Of a DNA stretch of 64,000 bases, positions 10,506 through 23,030 are shown one piece after another (position 1 is the stretch's first letter; each line of letters begins with the position of its first letter). The position numbers and the translations under genes are program-made. The stretch lies in NCBI GenBank assembly GCA_034638255.1, contig JAWPGT010000014.1, forward strand, positions 496,001 to 560,000. The letters are read 5' to 3'. The notes beneath the pieces were generated by a model, which was not told where the DNA came from, searched no databases, and worked only from the letters and a program-made list of their open reading frames with translations. Origin of the DNA: Coprinus comatus (taxonomy: Eukaryota; Basidiomycota; Agaricomycetes; Agaricales; Agaricaceae).

Positions 10506-13500
10506 TTACCCTCTCTTAACTACCACCTTCAACTCCTTATTTGCTCTCTCCCATTCTTCCACCTTCCGGTTTTTTTCTCCTAACCTCCTTACTAACAGAC
10601 GCCCACGTTCACCGATTGCCCTCCTACCTCCTATTAGCCAACGCCACCATCCGCCATCCATATCTTCAACCTCTTTCAGCACCCTTAGCTCATCTTCATA
10701 CTTCTGTATATCAACTTCCACAGCCTTGATCTGTTTCTCGTTAAACGCAATTTCTTGAGAAGCTTTGAAGATTCGATCGTTCACAAGTCTTTCAAACACC
10801 CATCTGTATACTGGTTTACCAGGCCGAATTGTAGACGGACGTCCTTCGTGTGTACCAATAGCAATAAGTTCTGCGGTTTCCATGGCACGCAAAGCGCTGT
10901 CATCGCCCTTGAAAGGGAAGTCTAATAGAATATCAAAGTATGAAGCCTTGACAAGAGAATATTAGACGAAGAAGCGTTGCTCCGATAATCAAGCGTACCT
11001 CAGATGTAGCAGATAACACTTTGATAACTTTCCAAACTTGTTCTCTTGTCCATGGCCTGCTTTTAGCATCATCAATATCATCACCAAAAGCGCTCTTCCT
11101 TAATTCTCCAACTGCTCGCATGATAATGTCATCTACTGCGCCTTGCACTGTGTGGCCATTGCGGACTTTATGGATCAACTGTAAAGAATGAGAAACTTCA
11201 AGCTGAGTCCGTGGTACAGTAACTTACGCTTTCGAGGTCAGCTGCACGGCCTCCCAGTCGTTGCAGATACTCGACTTCATCACTAGTAAATGATACTGCG
11301 ACTCCTGCATCTTTGAGTTTCTGTTTCACGAAGGAAAGTGAACTTGCAGGGTCGGCATCATACAAGGCGATTGAATTTAGTGGTTTCAATACCAGCGCTA
11401 TACACACCATCCATCAGCACATGCGTTCACCCAAACCCCACACAAGAACCATACCTTGAGCCAACTTCTTAGAGTTTTCTCTATTGTCGCTTATCACAAT
11501 AACATGCGCAACTTGATTTTCCACCAGACTTCCTGCCCAATTCGCTAAAACGTCCAAGACTTTTTCCCGACTATCCGCATTTGCCCCCAGTCCCATTCCT
11601 CCACCAATGGATTTTGAATCGTAGTTTCTGATGATTACGATTGGTAAGGCACTGATAGCTTGCTCATCGGCTTCAGTCTTCTTTTTCCTCTCATATTCTT
11701 CAGCTTCTGACTTTGCTACTTCTTGTTTTTCAGCCTCTTTCTCGTCATATGGCATAGGAATAACATCATTTGCTCCCCATACCTCATCCCCTACACCAAG
11801 CTCACTCATAACTCCGTTCCCAGCAACACAATCTAATCTTCCGTCATGCCACGTTCCTTCTTTGATTCGTTGACTGATGATTTCTTGTTGTTCAAGTTCT
11901 TTCCTTAATTGTGATTCCTTCGATACACGTTTTTGTGCATTTTGTCGGTGAGAGAGGTATGCCCTTCTCAAAGCATCTCCTACAACAACCAAAACTTGTT
12001 GAATTTGATCTGGTAGAGCACTTGACAAGCCAGCTATAAAGAAATCCTGCTTCAGAAATGATGTTTTACGTGTCACATAAAAAGAAAAACTCACTTTTCT
12101 GTCCAATTAACCCAACCGACGCCAAATCTATTAACGAGTTCATTGAGTTCAAGAACGTAAACACAGGCCAATATCCAGTTTGTTGAGCCAAATCACCAAC
12201 AATCTGCGAGTCGGTAGTAGCCTTCAATAATTGTCTACAATCGATTACCAAAGTTGTTCTTCCATTACATCCTGAAGAGGGATCACCAAGAATGTGTTTC
12301 ACAAGGGTAGTTTTTCCACTACCTGCAGGACCGTGGATAAACGCTACTGTGGTAGGTATGTCGGTTAGGTAGGCTTTAATAGAAGATTCAGCTTCGACGC
12401 GTTCTTTCCAACCGTTTTCACTATATCATCGTCCTCGTCTGTGTTGGAATTAAGAGATACCGCGCTTCGGTACCAAACGGAATACGATCGAGAGCTTTGG
12501 AAGAAAACCATTTCCATATTCCGGATTCTGTGTTTCTGTGAGTAAATAGAGAGGTTCATCGTAAAAAGGGGAGACAACATACTTTCCAAATTTAACCAAC
12601 CCTCAAGCTTGCTTTGCACCATGAAAGAGCGTACTGGGTCGAATATCTACATCCGTGTCATAAAGTGCAACTCGTTTGGAATCCACGGTATAACTCACCG
12701 TGTATGTCAGCGAACCGATGAGAAAAACGACGATAGGAAGAACGATTTTAGGATGTTTACCCATCCAATCTTTCATCGCATGAGCTTGAATAGGTTTCTC
12801 GTAGCTGAGTCGAATGACAGTGTCCTCAACGGGTAGTCCATGAAGTACATTGCGTGCGAGCGAGGCTGAGTGAAGACTAGAGAATGTAAGGGTGGCAAAA
12901 CGTGGTGTACCTGCTGGTACGGGTATTGGGGCGTTTAGGTCACGGATACGACCGTATGGCTAGCAATAGTAAAATAAATGTGGTTTCGAGACTAGTGTGC
13001 AGATGACGTACTCGAAGTAATTGGTATAGTTTTTGCTCGGGTATGTCTGGACCTTCAAAGGATACTTTGATAAGTGGTGAAGGAAAACGATTCAAGTCCT
13101 GTATTTTGTATAGGTATATCATAAACCGGAAAACAAATACAACAAACCTCTCTCCAAGGAGTACCCCTAACAAGCCAAATATTGCCCCTATTCAACCTAT
13201 TCAACGCAATCCATGAAGGCAATGAGCCTACTTCATTGATCTGATCTCTTAAATCTTGTTCCAATGAATCAGGAGTCACCTCCGCCGAAGGGGTGTAACT
13301 GAACTTTACAAACACGCCTCCATCCTTGGATTGAGGTTCGACCGAAAGGACGCGAAACCCATGAACTTGAACTTTGTCGAGGCGGTCTTTTAATTCGCTA
13401 AGCAAAGCCGGCTGTTGTAGGAGACCTATGTAGTGCCGTGGGCTAGAGCATATCAGCAACATAATTTGTTTGAATTTTTTCAAGTACATACTCCCAGCGA

Positions 13501-13583
13501 CCTAGTTGAATTGGAAAAACAGAGTCGACGAAAAGCCAGCCGTGTGTAGCTGCACTGGTCGAGTATAGTCTTCGCAGAGCCAT
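10506..13583 (-). CDS. YME2: YME2 / RNA12, mitochondrial inner-membrane AAA-like protein
   Basis: YME2 (mitochondrial escape protein 2) is an inner-membrane protein affecting mtDNA nucleoid structure and protein homeostasis. The N-terminus MALRRLYSTSAATHGWLFV looks like a mitochondrial presequence running into the conserved VFPIQLGRWDPRHYIGLL. An RRM-like region follows (LIKVSFEGPDIPEQKLYQLL ... RFATLTFSS), then one membrane span (KIVLPIVVFLIGSLTYT) and the Walker A motif HGPAGSGKTTLV at about 12311-12345. The RNA12 C-terminal domain carries FDILLDFPFKGDDSALRAME, and a final coiled coil ends ELKVVVKRG. Several apparent frame breaks (12370-12700) resolve into short introns, one only 40 nt long, so the gene looks intact. 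It is transcribed in the same direction as the peroxygenases on both sides. Its start is only 148 bp from the 3' end of the broken UPO. Confidence 0.93.
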
Positions 13584-13731
13584 AGCAAACGGCAAAGTAT
13601 GACATCACAACTTATTCTCGCGCGGCAGGTCACGTGATAAAATATTAATAATTGTAAATGCGCATATATATAAGTTTAATGACTATGTACACCACATATC
13701 GATTCTCATCCATCCTTCAAATACTTAACAT

Positions 13732-15151
13732 TTAATCCTGACCGTAAGGGAATACCTGTGGGCACCCATCTTCTGCTGTTACACCACTGGACTCGTACAA
13801 AAAGTCCAAATTGGTGTTGAGCGCCGTCCTCAAAATACCAGTAGGATTTGGATAAAGACCGCGAATGGTCTGGTTGACAAAGTTGACGTACAACAAACAG
13901 AATGTCGAAAAGTCGGCCGAGGTTGGGTCAGGAACATAATTATTGATACCTCCGACATTCGCACCGGGTGCAATTGGGTGTGCAGCTGCTACTTGGTCAA
14001 TCCCTCACCACCTCCTGGCTTGCTTGCTCTGTGGAAATCTTTAGGGAACTTCATGTCGCGGAAGAAATTGTGGCAGAGTTCATGTCAAGTTGTCCATTTT
14101 CACGTCGCCCATCTATAAAGAAGTTGATGGGGAAAACCGATTCTGCGTAAGCAGTGAAGAATCGGGGAGAGACGAAGGAAAAGGTGGGGTTTGTGGCAAT
14201 GGACTCTTGAATACGTTGGAAGCGTAGTTCCCCGGCGACAGTCATGTTGTAGTTTCCTCCACCGAATCGGTTGCTGAAATCAACGAACTGGTATTCAAGT
14301 GTAAGTCGTGATATCAACGTAGTCGGATGAAGAGATGTAATTTACCTGGTCAAACAGTGTTTGGTTGAAGCTATGGTTATCTCCGAAGAAAGCGTCGGCT
14401 GCTCTTTTGTTAGTGATCTGTAATGGAGATGGCTTGGTAAAGGCGCTCATTCACCTCGAGTCATGCTTGCGTCACCTAGGAAATAATCAACAATCCAAAC
14501 TTACGAGGACAAAGATGATCAAGATGTCACGTACCTTCAAACACGGCGTGTGTGTTAAGCCCACCGACAATAGCTGGCGACGGCGGATCAGGACCTGTAC
14601 TCTTACTCTTGCCTCCAATACTGAGAAGATCGGTTACGACATTTCCGTCCACAAGGTGTGCAGCGTATGTGACAAATCTTGCAAGACTATTTTCCATGTT
14701 AAATCCTATCCGCCTTCGTGAGCAGTCTATTTTAAGAATGTAGATCAATCATAGGCTGACCTTCTTGAACAGCTTGAATGATTTGGACGGGAGTCGCCAC
14801 TCCACTTCTGGGAAGATACTAAAAGTACCAACCGACTGTCAAATTATAGAACTTTGTGGTCAAAAAATACACACATACCCCATGTGAAGCCAAAGTGTTC
14901 AACCCAGGGCAAGGTCCACGAATATCATTTCTGCGGAGAGGCTTCCAGGGATGAGCCCTGTCGTTAACAAGTTTGGTACCGGTGAACTCCAATGGTCCAG
15001 GAGGTTTTCCGGGTTCCGTGACCTTGAGTGTTGGAAGAACAGCATCTAATTCTTCCCTGGTTAATCCTGCCAATGAGCCATAGGCAGGGAAAGCGCTAGC
15101 AGAGGAGGCAAAGGCAAGTGCAAGAGTGATAGTGTTGACAAGGTAAACCAT
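13732..15151 (-). pseudogene. Second long-type unspecific peroxygenase, broken by two frameshifts
   Basis: A paralogue of the peroxygenase at 8380-9770. It has a signal peptide (MVYLVNTITLALAFASSASA), the heme-thiolate motif RGPCPGLNTLASHG, YLPRSGVATPVQII, EGDASMTR split by introns, and the Arg/Glu pair in SPRFFTAYAES. The 3' exon then loses frame twice. Near 14070-14075, GQLDMNSA continues one frame away as NFFRDMKFPKDFHRAS. Near 13991-13996, GGGEGLT continues one frame away as VAAAHPIAPGANVGGINNY. Each break equals one missing base, and the second falls in a short C run. After both corrections the frame continues to VFPYGQD and a stop at 13732. No GT...AG intron can remove either break. As written, translation ends about 110 residues early, losing the distal face of the fold and the C-terminal Cys. 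One extra intron, inside the Mg motif at about 14406-14456, is absent from the intact copy. Confidence 0.85.
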
Positions 15152-16983
15152 CGTTCTTAGTCAGAATCAATGGGAATTGTGCTGTTATAGTGCTATGTGG
15201 CCGCTGTGACGCTTTTATAGTGTTTGTTTTAAAAATAGAACTAGAGCTCATGAAACTGCGGCATCCAGAGGGAGCTACTAACTGCGCAATCTCCTCAGGG
15301 GATGTATCGTTGAGGCGGCAGTGCTGTTAGATCATCTTCCCGAATTTTCTTCGTGGTGTATAATATTTTCTAATATTATATTTGATATCACCGTCAAACG
15401 TCAGGATGGTTGCAGCATGGGACTTTCGGTACTAATAACAGCTGCAAAAGTCGGCGAGAATATTCAGCATAATTGTATCTCAAAACTTTCTGTTCATAGT
15501 CACAATGCCTCGTATACTAAACCTCGGCCTCAACCTTCAAGGGAGTTTGCCAAGCACAAATTTCTTATCCCGAATAAATTCAAAGAAGTCCTCGTCACAC
15601 AAATATATGAACAGTGGGAACTTATTACAATGGTGCAATGTGCATACCCTGTCAATCAAGACGGCCGCAGCAAAATATGGTACCTAGCATAGCTATGAGT
15701 CAGCATAATTCAGCAATAACCTCAACCACCGGGGCGAAGAATCTGAAGATGTAAGGTTTATTTTTAGAAATGGGGTGATCTCTCCCAGCCTGCGCGATTT
15801 CTTTGCAAACTTCTGATTTTTATCACACTATTACTGCTTCGAAAACACGGTAGCCTGATCAAATAGGATACTTAGCCGACATGCCCAGTATATATGCCCA
15901 GGATTCCCAAGTCCAAGCTCGGAGAGCTCAGCATTCAGGTTCAACCAGTCCTAAATTAGACATCTACTGCCAGGTCGAGACCCTGAGTTACAGCCTTCGA
16001 GCTTGATTAGGAGACTTCTACCCCTTAACACTGTTATATTTACTTGGGAATGATTAGCGTTCTAATGGTCACTACGACATACTTACTATTACGCGGCATA
16101 TGATTGGATAGAATTGGAATACTAATTTTGTAGAAATCAACCACTGAATTAAAAAAAAAATTGTGCAGAGGAGCATGCGTATGCATACGCCACACAGAAC
16201 CCTCCGGCATTGAATATTTCCAGGAGTCGCAATTTGATTATAATAAGTACCTTGGGCTTGGCTAACATGAAAGGGTTATTATGAGCGGTAATACATCGGA
16301 TCCTTTGCCATAGGGATAGCCTCTTGCTACTATGTACTATTACTGCGCATACTTTTAATGCGTAGGTACCATTGCCGAGTTGATGGTTTCAAGCTCTTAC
16401 CTTCCTCCTACATCGGCACTAGTGCCAGTAGCAGATCAATGTCGAATGTAGTAACAGTACAGGGGGGAAGTGATAAGTATGAGAAAACAACGCGAAATAA
16501 TCGGTAACTGACATCTTCTGACAATAGCAGTACCCTTACGTTAAGTTCATGATTGATCGACAAAGACGCACGTTAACAGGATGGACCGTGCCTGTTACTG
16601 CTAACTCAGACTAACTTTATTTTGGCTATCACCCAGAATATGATCAACGATGATAATTATCATTATATTAGGATTAGTTGTGGTATACTTGGGTACAATG
16701 TAAAACAATTAGCACAGGTTTCTCGCTAAGTATTTTCACAAATATGTTTATCAACACTGCCCTCGTACTGACGAAGTTATTAATAATGATTAGAAGCTCA
16801 TGAAACACTAATAACCTCTGCGGCACTCGAGGGTATTCGCGTCTACTTTTCTTCCGAGCGGCCAAAATATACCCCTGTATCATGACTCATAGAATAGTAG
16901 TATGCCAAGTCAACAGTGGTACTCAACCTCAACTACATACAATGATAGTAGGCAACGAATAAAAGCACCACAAACCTAAAGAA
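15152..16983. other. Gene-free stretch between UPO2 and SDR
   Basis: About 1.8 kb with no open frame of coding character. It includes the UPO2 promoter on the left and the 3' flank of the SDR on the right. A perfect 14-bp palindrome, GCGTATGCATACGC, is at 16177-16190. Nothing else was recognised. Confidence 0.55.
15212..15219 (-). promoter_or_regulatory. TATA box of the broken peroxygenase
   Basis: On the minus strand the sequence reads TATAAAAG, 61 bp before the ATG at 15151. This is the same geometry as in the intact paralogue. Confidence 0.55.
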
Positions 16984-18378
16984 TTAAATTCCCAATTCCT
17001 TCAAAACTTCTAACGTCGTCTCATACAATTCCTTCGCCAATCTCTCGTCCCTAGCCTCAATTGTTCCAGAATCTATCCTCGTCATAGGTACCAAGTATGT
17101 TCCTTTGAATTGATCAGCCTTTGCTTTAACTTCCGGTGAAGCCGCAGCATAAGCTGAATTCATTGCTCCTTCTCGTGGTGTAATGAAGAATGACTTGATC
17201 AAAAACTTAACCAACCATCGAAATGGTGAAGGAAAGTGAACCAGGAATTTAAGCGCATTAGGTGTGTAAACGGATCCTGGATGGATTGCAATGCAAATGA
17301 TAGGTATGTTTTCAGAGTCTAGACGGCGCTGTAGGTGTTTAATGTGAAGAATATTGGCGAGTTTTGAGAGCCCTGGGAATAGATATTATCGAAATATTAT
17401 TACTAAGGGGATGTTAGGAAAACTGAAAGAACAGACCGTAAGTATTCAACTCCTTCATCAAAGATGATCCATATTCTACGTTGAGGCTATCCTTTCCAAC
17501 AAAAGATTTAGGATGGACAGTAGTATGGCTTTCGGACGAGACCTAAGAATAATGAGTCAATTCAAGAAGAGCTATTGTAATATATGGAGAAACCCAACCT
17601 CAACAATTCGGACGTCAGAGCCCTCTTCCTTTGCTGTGGTCGTCAACACAGGTAGTAGATTCTCGGTGAATACAAAGTGGCCAATATAACTAGTAGGTGA
17701 AGTTATTGTCTTGAGTTTTCTACGATCAAAGAAACCCCTGAGTACGCACTTGGTAGCCATTGAGTCTAGTATTCCATCTTTTGTCAACCGGAATGGCCCT
17801 GCAGCTCTAAAATAAAATAAATTCCATCCTGTCAACGCGAAGTCTGCATTGAATCGTGTGCACCCTTACTTGCCAGCATTGTTAACTAGATACGTGTGAG
17901 CATCAAACAGTAAACCCATGACCATCTGGCACCCATCAGGAGCGTTTAAGGGTTACTTACCAAGAATATCCAATCGTTCTTCCTTGGAAATAAATTCTTG
18001 GGCGGCAGCTTTGGCCACACGAGGGTCTTCAAGATCGAGGTGAAGCCATTGTAAAGTACCACTACCCATCCCTTCTTGGAACAATTTATCTATAGATTCT
18101 TTTGCTGCCTGCTCATTGCGTGATGCGATATAGACCTATATCTCTTCTTTTTTAATGGCAGGGGAATCTATGTACGCATCTGAAACTCACCTTTGCTCCT
18201 TTACGAACAAGATATTGTACTGTGGCATAGCCTATTCCAGAACTACTCCCATGTTACAAACTGAAGCACTTGAAGTCGACGCAGCAACTTACTGCCCTCC
18301 TGTAACAATAGCTACTTTTCCTGTTAGGTCACCTAAGTCTTCCTCTGCGACCGGTTTCTGCGTGCTAAGGAATGACAT
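16984..18378 (-). CDS. Short-chain dehydrogenase/reductase (SDR), WW-oxidoreductase/retinol-dehydrogenase-like
   Basis: A classical NAD(P)-dependent SDR of roughly 330 residues, spliced from about seven exons. The start MSFLSTQKPVAEEDLGDLTG leads to KVAIVTGGHSSGIGYATV, the TGxxxGIG nucleotide-binding loop, split by an intron with donor GTAAGT. YIASRNEQAAKESID and DILVNNAG (the NNAG motif) follow. The exon pair MATNYIGHFVFTENLL is joined across an intron starting near 17754. IVEVSSESH supplies the catalytic Ser region, TYGLSKLAN supplies the catalytic Tyr and Lys (YxxxK, split by an intron near 17420), and IHPGSV is the post-active-site motif. A weakly hydrophobic segment (FRWLVKFLIKSFFIT) near the C-terminus could be peripheral membrane contact. 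The substrate is unknown. A decayed partial copy lies just upstream at 18820-19400. Confidence 0.92.
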
Positions 18379-18819
18379 GATAGTAGTGGGGAAACCTGAG
18401 GGTGTGATAACGAAGAACGGTCACTAGGTGGATCGTGCATGTATATACGTAACCGATATTGGCGGCTGAGAAATTCGAATTGGGAGAACGAAGGGAAGTC
18501 CTTCATATCAATTCAATATGTAACAAAAGATGTTGATGTTGATGTTCATGATGTCATGGACAACAGTCGTTCTTGAAATAAGATGATTTCTCACAGGCAC
18601 AAGGGTGATAATGGACGTCGATGAAAAAATTGGTCCATCTGTAGTGGGCAGGCGTGATTGGGATACTTCATTTGGTTGCAGCAACTTTTGTGCAGACGTG
18701 AGGCTGAGAGTAATAAAAAAAATACAAGTCAAAATCAACTACAAACATTAACACTCAGAAAAGGGTGGGGCCTTGATGCGAACCAAATTTGTCCTATGGG
18801 AGTTTATAATAGGACAGTG

Positions 18820-19400
18820 ATCAAACTCCCCAGCTCCTTTAAGTTATCTCATACAATTCACCTGTTAACCTCTCATCCCTAGCTTCAACCGTCCCACCAG
18901 GATCTATATTCGCAACAGGTACTCAGTAAGCACGTTTAAATTTAGTAGCCTTTGCTTCGACTTCTAGTAAAGTAGTGGCATAAACTGAGTTTATGACACC
19001 CCCGTCATAATATCCCAAGGAGTTTCCTGACAAAGAGGTTCACCAACCATCGGAATGATGAAGGTATATGGCCCATGACTTTAACCGTACCAGGAGTAGC
19101 ATAAAGGGATCCTGGTGGACTGAAATGCAGATAATAGGTGTGTCTTCGAAGTCCAAATGACATTGTAGGTGCTTGGTGTGAAGAATGTTAGCGAGATTTG
19201 AGAGGCCTTGAGATGCGCAACATTATCAACCTGAGAAGAGATTCTGGGTTAAAAGGGACGAACTGTATGCATCCAGCTGCTTAGCCATAGATTCTCCATA
19301 GTCAACGTCGAGGCTGTCCTTCCTTACGAAAAATGGAAATGTTGAGTAAACACCGATATGGGTTGTTGACGAGACTTAAGAATAGCACCTATCCACCAAG
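18820..19400 (-). pseudogene. Decayed 3' half of a second SDR copy
   Basis: On the minus strand this stretch aligns by eye with the last exons of the SDR at 16984-18378. The correspondence runs from the region of the C-terminal helix (18845-18990 against 17020-17160), through the LVKFLIKSFF segment and the HPGS loop (about 19020-19140), to the YxxxK region and the SSESH exon (19195-19390). Many substitutions, small indels and stops interrupt every frame, and the N-terminal Rossmann half is absent. It is a tandem-duplicate relic without coding potential. Similarity fades beyond 19400. Confidence 0.75.
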
Positions 19401-20419
19401 CACTCGATAACTTCTGCAAGTAACTAGTGGTGTCATCATCTTGACCGGCGAGGGAAGCAACACGACCTGATAAAGTGTCGATACAATTAAAGGGTGTTAA
19501 AAACGGAGCGTCCTGTTAAAAATGTAAGTTAATTCCAGTCATGGGTCCTTCAAAAAAAGATGAACAGGGTAAATTTCTTAAACCTCCCCATCTCTCCAAG
19601 TATAAATCACAATTCCTCCGTCACCTAATCATCAACTGAGTAACAACCATCGGAATAGTCGTAACATTGAATTTCGTCGATGGGGCGCTCTATTGTCTGG
19701 AGTAACCTGTTGCACAGATATGTGTATTGCAAAGGAGAATGTAGCTTTAACTCTAAGTACGGGTGTAGGAGGAGCAAGTCCGGAAAGAGTATCATTTCTA
19801 CAAGTACTAGTACTTGCTTCTCATCATTCCGGACCCGAACGCCTAACTTTCAACGTTTCTCAATCTCAGCCTCAATACGCTTCAGTCAAAACCCCATATA
19901 TACTCGAGTACAATTTGTAAAAATCAAGTAGAGATGTGTATTTCATTCAGGAAGGCATGAATACAAATATCCGTGTGTATGTGCCATGTGGAGGGTACGA
20001 CTTTGAATATGGGTGCTGTCCAAGCGAATGGTTTGCGGCAAGATGAACGATGCGTTTAAGGAAGGCAATGTGAGGAGAAAATCAAAAGTGTAGGGAGAGG
20101 ATGGGTTGGAGTTTAATCAAGGCAATAGTTCGGAATTATTTTTGAAAGCCGGCAATTTTATTAGTTTCAAAGATTCAAAATGAAATATACTGAGGTTTGA
20201 ATACAAATTGAACGAATCCCCACAATGTTATGACGACGACCTCCTTCATTCCCTACATCTAACAACTCCTTTACTCCCAGGAAGATTACAATGCTAACTC
20301 GTCGTTTCGAGGGTTAGATTGATGGATTTGATTAGTGTCTTCATCTTGAGTTGGATATGGAGTGCATGAAGCGGTTTGTAAGTCTTGAGATGCAGTCGCA
20401 GCAACTTGAACACCCGATT
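19401..20419. other. Mostly gene-free stretch with a short unplaced open frame
   Basis: A plus-strand frame at about 19693-19920 encodes roughly 75 residues ending YILEYNL. It has no recognisable motif, no good start and no flanking exons, so it is not called a gene. The minus-strand open stretch at 20286-20480 may be a leftover 3' exon of the DUF6535 gene, but its frame does not join cleanly. Confidence 0.4.
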
Positions 20420-23030
20420 TCAAAGGGTGAACGGTAAAGTGTGAGCCTTGAGAAATAGAGGTGCCATTGGGGAGAGGCAAAGAGAACTGACGAGATCCAC
20501 TGCTTTCTTTGTATTGGAATGTTCGATTGTCAATTGAACGAGTGGACTTTCTTCTCCCGTATGAGGATCAAAAAGTATAATACTGTTGTTGTCAGATGAA
20601 TGATGTTCGGAACCTTGAGATGACGATGGCAGAACGGGAGAAACTGTGACTCTGGGTGTAATGCCTGTTTCTGAATTGGAATTGATGGACTCGGGTACGG
20701 CAACCAGGAGTAGATCTGTAGCAGAGTGTATCACTGAAGCGGCTTGACCAGTAGTTTCATCCTGTAAGCCTTTGTCTTCAGGTCAACTATCAATTATATT
20801 ATTGGATGAGACAAATTTGAGACGTACCAGAAGTCCGTATATGCCTCTATTCTGCCCGACCTCTCACACCAGACTCAACATGCTGATATATACTCCACAA
20901 ATCCTTCAAACGCTTGTTGAAATCATCTATCAAGGTCTGTACATGCTTTAGGGACTTCTGGTTGTGGTAAGGGAGTGGAATGGTGAATTTATCGGGGTGC
21001 AGAACCGAATCTCTTGAAGGTGAGTCTTGAAGGTGCTCTTTGGTAGCAAATAGTATTGCACTGAGAGTTGATTCGAGGGCACCGAGTTTGTGTAATTCAT
21101 CTGAGTGTTGCATGATGTGTTTAGTATAGAGGAAGATGCTATCTAATGAGTTGCCTTTGCTACTGAGACACTTCAAGGCAAGGTTTTGTATAATTTTGAG
21201 GAAGGGTTCTGCACAGACTGAGGAGTAAGGCTAGTCAGAAAGAGATGGCAGGGTAGATGAGAAGACAAACAATGGTAGATAAGGCATTTATCACATTCTA
21301 CAAGCAGATCACCAAGTATGGGTGCAACAACTTCGTAGTCCGCGGAGTCCACAGAAGGAAAGACGTCGGTGAACGTGATAATAAAAAGATTACACCTATG
21401 CTCTGAACCACGATTCATATCCAGGTATTTGTTGACGAGATGACGTATGAGAGGAAGTGATGTTGTTGGACGCTTGCACAGCTCATCCAAAATGGGACGT
21501 GTCCAATGCCAGGGCAACAAATTGTGGTCGATCACGTCACAGACAATAGCAACCGCATTCTCTGGAGTAATCCACGTAGCCTCAGATCTCCTCAAGCCAG
21601 AGATAATTTCTTCTATGAAACCTAGAGCAAATATTGTTAAAAAGAATATACTCAATACATGGCTTGACATTTACCTTTGCGATTGAAGCAGTCAAGATAT
21701 GACATTACATCTGACCAAGCCTGAATGGCCTGAACACTGGCATTTTCCAAAGATGTATTGCATTCTGCACGTGCCTCAACTATCCCTTTGGTGCAAAGAG
21801 CTCTCCAGTGTACCCCATTGTCATTATTCTTCGTAAACAACCCCAATAAATCGAGTTCCTCCCATTTCCACCTGATGTCACATTCTTTTCCTCTCGGCTT
21901 CATCCGTGACCCCTGGCAAGAAGCAAAGAACATACAGCAGTACGCATCCTCGGCAACCTTTGTACTTTGCCTATACTCTCGTGATATCCATGATAATTGA
22001 TAGTAAATTGATCTCACAGCACTCACGCTCTCTTTCCACCTTTTTACACCCCTAGTATCATAATCCATCCAACTGCGAATACCCTCCAAATGTTTCAACC
22101 ACTGAAATTCAACATTAGACAACAACCGGAGAACGTAGGTAAGCCCTTGAAGCAAGAGGTGAAATAACCAAGATTGAGGTGACCTGTATGGACAAAGTAC
22201 AGGTGGGCTCTTCTGGGGTGGTATGATTCCCAAAGTACGCCAGATAAGCTGTCCAGTTGGGAGAATCGAGGTAAAGATGATAAAGGCACCCAATATGGTA
22301 ACAAGCACAGTTATGGGAATTGACGCAAGAGAATTTAATTCCCATTGCGAAACCATGAACCCAGTAAAAAAAAGACCAAGTGCGGCAAGAAGTAAGAGTG
22401 GTAACATGTTTAGTAGGCCCAGAACACCCCAGGACCGGAGGCTCTCGTGACGTTGGTATTGAAGTAGCAGGTCATCTTTGTTTGACACGCCTGTGATGTT
22501 CTTACCAAACTGTCGCAGCCACTGTAAACATACAATCCCCCCCACAACCGCCACAAGACTGAGTGCAAGGCTGACTGAGTACAACGCGCTGATACGCTGG
22601 GCGTAGAGGGATGGTGCAGCTTCTGGGTTGAGGTTAATTGGGAAGTTTGGTTGTGGGTTTGATTGGTTGTTGAGTTGTTGGATGATTGTTTGTAGTAAAA
22701 GTACCGTCTTCTCTGCAGGGTCGCCCTGTACTGCCTTTACGGCTTCAATGGTGAAAGCTGTGACAATTGCAGAAAAGAGACCAGCCTGCAGAGTATCGTC
22801 AGGAGCATATTTAGAGTGTAAGATCATACTTACGAATACCAGAAGATTTTGTAATTCTCCTGTCCAACTCTCATATGTTTCTTTCGTGAGGAACTCTCCC
22901 TTTTTATTCAAATCTTCCCATCGTTTCGCATCAGCCTCCTCATCAAGAATCTTCATGTTCTAAGCATATGTATATCAAGACTCATGGTACTTCAAAGACT
23001 TTCGCTGCTTACCGGATTTGAAGCTGTCAT
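20420..23030 (-). CDS. DUF6535 domain membrane protein
   Basis: A basidiomycete-type DUF6535 protein of unknown role. A short first exon (MTASNP, start 23030) joins NMKILDEEADAKRWEDL. Splicing at about 22840 creates the family hallmark LLVFAGLFSAIVTAF. Two further pairs of hydrophobic segments follow (SLYAQRISALYSVSLALSLV to VVGGIVCLQWL, then GVLGLLNMLPLLLLAALGLF and PITVLVTILGAFIIFTSI), so about four membrane spans precede a large cytoplasmic C-terminal half. Introns near 21653 and 21230 connect NRKGFIEEIISGL and IYHFCAEPFLKIIQ. The C-terminal end is uncertain. One splice near 20780-20880 gives DKGLQDETTGQAASV and a stop at 20420. A Ser-rich stretch downstream (LPLPNGTSISQG) lies one frame away. 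The first two thirds are firm and the last exon is weak. Confidence 0.75.

Noticed and set aside
12370..12700. Apparent frame breaks in YME2
   Set aside because: They disappear when short introns are spliced (one of 40 nt starting GTATCT). The joined protein reads YTIFDPVRSFMVQSK, then WKWFSSKALDRIPFGTEA and ENGWKERVEAE, without a break.
15321..15692. 123-codon plus-strand open frame upstream of UPO2
   Set aside because: No recognisable motif, a weak start and no exon partners. Composition like the surrounding non-coding DNA.
19680..19931. Overlapping plus-strand open frames of 75-83 codons
   Set aside because: Two frames are open at once over the same stretch and neither has a motif or flanking exons, so neither can be supported as a gene.
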